Assembly: GCA_024400425.1 (NCBI GenBank)
Contig: JAKSMV010000011.1
Span: forward strand, 24,302-88,301
Length of the DNA stretch: 64,000 nt
Source: Bacteroidales bacterium
Lineage (GTDB): Bacteria > Bacteroidota > Bacteroidia > Bacteroidales > F082
Reading direction: 5' to 3'
The notes under the pieces were generated by a model, which saw only the letters and a list, made by a program, of their open reading frames with translations, did not search any database and was not told where the DNA came from. Positions 60,783-64,000 of the stretch are shown here, piece after piece. The position numbers and the translations under genes are program-made. The first letter of the stretch is position 1. Every line of letters starts with the position of its first letter.

Positions 60783-62597
60783 ATGTTAGAAGAAATACTT
60801 AGACAGTTATTTATAAAGTCATTTACAAATCTTTATGGCCAAGAGCCGCCCGTACAACAAGTCAATTTCCAGAAAACACGTCCCGAATTTGAAGGCGACC
60901 TCACTATTGTCGTGTTCCCTTTCTTGAAGTTGGCCGGACGTAAGCCCGAACAACTTGCAGAAGAGATGGGCAACGAGATGATGAAGGAATCGGAGATGAT
61001 TGCCAATTTCAATGTGGTGAAAGGTTTCCTTAATATCTTGATTTCTGACCGTTTCTGGCTGAATTTCTTTGCCGAAAATCATGATAAGGAACTGTATGGC
61101 CGTAAGGAGATTACGGGAAAACCGGTTGTGGTGGAATATTCTTCGCCAAATACCAACAAACCATTGCACTTGGGCCATATCCGCAACAACCTCTTGGGTT
61201 GGAGTGTTTCTGAAATCATGAAGGCAAACGGCAAGAATGTGGTGCGTGTTAACTTGGTGAACGACAGAGGTATCCACATTTGCAAGAGTATGCTCGCTTG
61301 GAAAAAGTGGGGCAATGGCTGCACGCCAGAATCGACAGGAAAGAAAGGTGACCACTTGATTGGTGATTTCTATGTTTTGTTCGACAAGGAATTCAAGAAG
61401 GAAGTGAAGTCGTTGCTTCCTGCCGATTACGATCAGTTGGACGAAAAAGCGCAAGAAGAAGCAAAGGCTAAGGCCGAAAGCCAATCAACTTTGATGAATG
61501 AAGCACGAGAAATGCTTGTGAAATGGGAAGCCAACGACCCAGAAGTACGACAACTTTGGGAGATGATGAACCAATGGGTGTATGATGGTTTCGATGTGAC
61601 TTACAAACGTTTAGGTGTGAGTTTCGAAAAGATTTATTACGAATCACAGACCTATTTGTTAGGTAAGTCTTTGGTGCAAGAAGGCCTTGAAAAAGGTGTG
61701 CTGTATCGTCGCGACGACAACTCGGTTTGGTGTGATTTGCGCGATGAAGGTCTTGACGAGAAACTCCTGCTCCGTCGCGATGGCACATCCGTGTATATGA
61801 CTCAAGATTTGGGTACAGCCCAACTTCGTGTGAAAGAATATGATCCTGAAAAACTGATATATGTAGTTGGTAATGAGCAGATTTACCACTTTGATGTGCT
61901 GAAGCGCGTTTTGGTGCGTTTGGGTCGTGAATGGGGTAATGATATCGAACATCTGTCGTATGGCATGGTGGAATTGCCTAATGGAAAGATGAAGTCGCGC
62001 GAAGGCACTGTGGTAGATGCTGACGACCTCATGGATGAGATGGTGGCAACGGCCAAGTCGGTTTCCGACGAACTCGGTAAAGCCAAGGATTTGTCTCCGG
62101 AAGATGCTGACAGACTGTATCATACCATCGGCTTGGGTGCTTTGAAGTATTTCATCCTCAAAGTTGACCCAAAGAAGACCATGCTCTTCAATCCGGCTGA
62201 ATCTATTGATTTCAATGGCAATACCGGTCCATTTGTCCAATATACTCATGCTCGTATTTGCTCGGTTTTGCGCAAAGCTAAAGATATGGGCATTGAACTT
62301 GACAATGAATTGAGAATGAGTGATTTGCAGCCGAAGGAAAAGGAAATCATCGTGATGATGTATGGCTGGCCGATGGTGCTGAACCAGGCATCGGAAAACC
62401 GCAGTCCCGCCATGATTGCCAATTTCATCTTCGAGTTGGCCAAAGAGTTTAACCAGTTCTATCAGGAATGCCCGATTCTGAAGGAGTCGGCTGATGTTGA
62501 ACGTCGTCAGTTCCGTTTGCAGATTTGCGGTATGGTTGCCGCCTTGTTGCGTAATGCTTCCGAATTGCTGGGCATCGGAATGCCAAACAGAATGTAA
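60783..62597 (+). CDS. argS: Arginyl-tRNA synthetase
   Basis: A 604-residue class I synthetase: Add1 domain at the front (FEGDLTIVVFPFLKLAG), the HIGH equivalent TNKPLHLGHIRNNLLG, KMSKS-type loop NGKMKSREGTVVDADDL, and C-terminal anticodon-binding helical domain (FNQFYQECPIL, then RRQFRLQICGMVAALLRNA). It charges tRNA-Arg. It is divergent from pyrBI. Confidence 0.96.
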   Translation: MLEEILRQLFIKSFTNLYGQEPPVQQVNFQKTRPEFEGDLTIVVFPFLKLAGRKPEQLAEEMGNEMMKESEMIANFNVVKGFLNILISDRFWLNFFAENHDKELYGRKEITGKPVVVEYSSPNTNKPLHLGHIRNNLLGWSVSEIMKANGKNVVRVNLVNDRGIHICKSMLAWKKWGNGCTPESTGKKGDHLIGDFYVLFDKEFKKEVKSLLPADYDQLDEKAQEEAKAKAESQSTLMNEAREMLVKWEANDPEVRQLWEMMNQWVYDGFDVTYKRLGVSFEKIYYESQTYLLGKSLVQEGLEKGVLYRRDDNSVWCDLRDEGLDEKLLLRRDGTSVYMTQDLGTAQLRVKEYDPEKLIYVVGNEQIYHFDVLKRVLVRLGREWGNDIEHLSYGMVELPNGKMKSREGTVVDADDLMDEMVATAKSVSDELGKAKDLSPEDADRLYHTIGLGALKYFILKVDPKKTMLFNPAESIDFNGNTGPFVQYTHARICSVLRKAKDMGIELDNELRMSDLQPKEKEIIVMMYGWPMVLNQASENRSPAMIANFIFELAKEFNQFYQECPILKESADVERRQFRLQICGMVAALLRNASELLGIGMPNRM

Positions 62598-62603
62598 TCT
62601 TGT

Positions 62604-62627
62604 AGAGACGCGATTCATCGCGTCTCT
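62604..62627. repeat. Perfect 10-bp palindrome after argS
   Basis: AGAGACGCGA and TCGCGTCTCT pair perfectly around TTCA. No T-run follows, so it resembles REP-like intergenic palindromes rather than a standard terminator. Confidence 0.75.
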
Positions 62628-62642
62628 TAAATATTAAATTCA

Positions 62643-63353
62643 ATGAATGTCTTTTATATCCCAGATGCGGTTGAGGGTCTGAATACCCTTTCGGAAGACG
62701 AGTCGAAGCACTGTGTCAAAGTGCTCCGCATGACCGAAGGCGAGCATTTCTGTGTGACCAACGGCAAGGGATTTCTTTTTGATGCTGAATTGGTTGAGGC
62801 TTTGCCGAAACGTGCTTCCGTCAATTTGACCAACCAACGTAAGGGTTACGACCATTGGAATTTCAATTTGGAGATTGCTATAGCACCGACCAAACTGAAC
62901 GAGCGTATGGAGTGGTTTCTCGAAAAGGCTACTGAAATCGGCATCGACAAAGTTAGGCTGTTCACTTCCTATCATTCCGAACGTCGTGCCGCCAACGTGG
63001 AGCGCTTCGAGAAAGTGATGGTGGCGGCCATGAAACAGAGCATCAAGTCGAGGCTGCCGCGAATTGAGGATTTGGTGAGTTTCGAGAAACTTGTCAAGCA
63101 ACCTTTTGAAGGCCAGAAGTTTATCGCTTGGATTGACGATGATGTAAAGGATTGCCTTTGTGACCTATATAATAAAGGTGAAAATGTGCTTGTGCTGATT
63201 GGTCCGGAAGGCGATTTCAGTCCAGAGGAAGTGGCATTGGCTAAAGAAAATGGCTTTGTACCATGCAGTTTAGGTGATGCTCGACTGCGTACCGAAACGG
63301 CTGCCATGGTGGCTTGCCATACGATTCAACTCATTAATCAAATTAAGAATTAG
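62643..63353 (+). CDS. rsmE: 16S rRNA (uracil-1498-N3)-methyltransferase
   Basis: A 236-residue SPOUT methyltransferase. The N-terminal PUA-like part has EDESKHCVKVLRM-type sequence, and the SAM-binding knot has LVLIGPEGDFSPEEV and SLGDARLRTETAAMVAC. It methylates U1498 of 16S rRNA. It follows argS after 45 nt containing the palindrome. Confidence 0.94.
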   Translation: MNVFYIPDAVEGLNTLSEDESKHCVKVLRMTEGEHFCVTNGKGFLFDAELVEALPKRASVNLTNQRKGYDHWNFNLEIAIAPTKLNERMEWFLEKATEIGIDKVRLFTSYHSERRAANVERFEKVMVAAMKQSIKSRLPRIEDLVSFEKLVKQPFEGQKFIAWIDDDVKDCLCDLYNKGENVLVLIGPEGDFSPEEVALAKENGFVPCSLGDARLRTETAAMVACHTIQLINQIKN

Positions 63354-63376
63354 GAATAGAGAATTGGGAATAGGAA
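63342..63376. repeat. Five-copy heptanucleotide array after rsmE
   Basis: Units ATTAAGA, ATTAGGA, ATAGAGA, ATTGGGA, ATAGGAA in a strict 7-bp period, overlapping the last codons of rsmE and ending 2 nt before the next ATG. Confidence 0.8.
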
Positions 63377-63378
63377 GG

Positions 63379-64000
63379 ATGAAGAAATTGATTGTCATAT
63401 TATTAGTGTTGGTTTCGATTGCTGTGCAAGCTCAACAGATGAATATCGCCTTGCTGAAATATCGTGGCGGTGGCGACTGGTATGGCAATCCTACTTCGCT
63501 GCCAAACTTGGTGCGATTCTGCAATCAGGAAATTGGCACGGACATCAATCCAAACGTGCCCACGGTTGAGCCGGCAAGTCCGGATTTGTTCAATTATCCA
63601 TACGTCTATATGACGGGTCACGGCAATGTGACTTTCGATGCCGCTGAAGCTCAAAATCTTCGTAACTATTTGATTGGCGGTGGCTTTCTCCATATCGACG
63701 ATAACTATGGCATCCGAAAATTCATCGAACCACAGATGAAGAAGGTTTTCCCAGAATTGGACTTTGTCGAATTGCCTTATTCGCATGAGATTTTCAAGTC
63801 GCCTTATTCGTTTCCTAACGGATTGCCAAAGGTCCACGAACATGATAACAAAGCTCCACAACTTTTCGGTTTGATTTACGATGGCCGTTTGGTTTGCATC
63901 TTCACATACGAATGCGACCTCGGGGATGGTTGGGAAGACCAGCGCGTTCACCACGATTCGCAGGAAACGCGTGAAAAGGCCTTGAAAATGGGTGCCAATA
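63379..64000 (+). CDS. Secreted DUF4159-domain protein, truncated at right edge
   Basis: From ATG 63379 the frame stays open to the window end (207 residues seen). The signal peptide MKKLIVILLVLVSIAVQA is followed by NIALLKYRGGGDWYGNPT, YPYVYMTGHGNVTF, GGGFLHIDDNYGIRKF and FTYECDLGDGWED, the DUF4159 pattern (a glutamine-amidotransferase-like fold of unknown role). Such genes often accompany MoxR/BatA-type operons in Bacteroidota, but the following genes are outside the window. Confidence 0.85.
   Translation, partial: MKKLIVILLVLVSIAVQAQQMNIALLKYRGGGDWYGNPTSLPNLVRFCNQEIGTDINPNVPTVEPASPDLFNYPYVYMTGHGNVTFDAAEAQNLRNYLIGGGFLHIDDNYGIRKFIEPQMKKVFPELDFVELPYSHEIFKSPYSFPNGLPKVHEHDNKAPQLFGLIYDGRLVCIFTYECDLGDGWEDQRVHHDSQETREKALKMGAN

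Noticed and set aside
1..64000. CRISPR arrays
   Set aside because: The tandem repeats present have 7- or 11-bp units without unique spacers; no cas genes are seen.

Overview
The window is chromosomal DNA from a gut-type member of the Bacteroidales (Bacteroidota). Several things point there: a type IX secretion sorting tail, Cthe_2159-like and PCMD-type secreted proteins, a DPP-IV-type S9 peptidase, DUF5606/DUF3467/DUF4159 proteins, short HPF, and many copies of the Bacteroidota -7 promoter element TAnnTTTG (several with a TTTG-like -33 element 19-20 bp upstream). There are no rRNA genes, CRISPR arrays, intact insertion sequences or prophage genes. Species cannot be named from the sequence alone.

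Layout. (1) 1-5130, minus strand: a tight operon pairing a partner-switch module (RsbW/SpoIIAB-like kinase and STAS antagonist) with a tyrosine-phosphatase-like protein, a stand-alone RelA/SpoT synthetase, and a SpoT-like HD hydrolase fused to an aminoglycoside-phosphotransferase-like kinase. Another HD phosphohydrolase precedes it and a secreted protein follows it. This is the most system-like unknown in the window. (2) 5164-7847, minus: a secreted beta-helical carbohydrate-binding-type protein translationally coupled to a T9SS-tail protein. (3) 7939-13062, minus: an operon of a fused PlsC/GNAT acyltransferase, a membrane zinc peptidase, a short UvrA-like ATPase and the fluoride channel CrcB. 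(4) 13178-20791, plus: seven tightly packed or overlapping genes: steroid 5-alpha-reductase-like, OYE-type reductase, secreted glycosidase, two SDRs, a PCMD protein and a GH110-like beta-helix lipoprotein. This looks like a steroid or steroid-glycoside processing locus. (5) 20862-24576: DUF5606, pyrK-pyrD and convergent murB. (6) 24668-33212: two glycosyltransferases, a PD-(D/E)xK nuclease, an FtsE-like ATPase, a lipoprotein, htpG, and an AT-rich accessory stretch ending in an AAA-ATPase remnant. (7) 33264-38720, minus: VOR-type 2-oxoacid:ferredoxin oxidoreductase, an aminotransferase, a bile-acid-symporter-family transporter and two tRNA-Val genes. (8) 38721-43261: repeat-rich spacer, LRR protein, a broken lipoprotein and DPP-IV. 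(9) 43312-58103, plus: the core information block rpsU-xerC-hpf-4 tRNAs-tuf-tRNA-Trp-secE-nusG-rplKAJL-rpoBC. (10) 58175-64000: DUF3467, lemA, pyrI and pyrB with an apparent UTP-type attenuator, argS, rsmE, and a truncated DUF4159 gene at the right edge.

Besides genes, the window carries several arrays of 7-bp tandem units at gene ends, an 11-bp periodic inverted array, and a three-copy 14-18 bp repeat beside the ATPase remnant. The leader before pyrBI contains a 53-codon ORF running through a terminator hairpin and overlapping the pyrB start, closely resembling the layout of the enterobacterial pyrBI attenuator.
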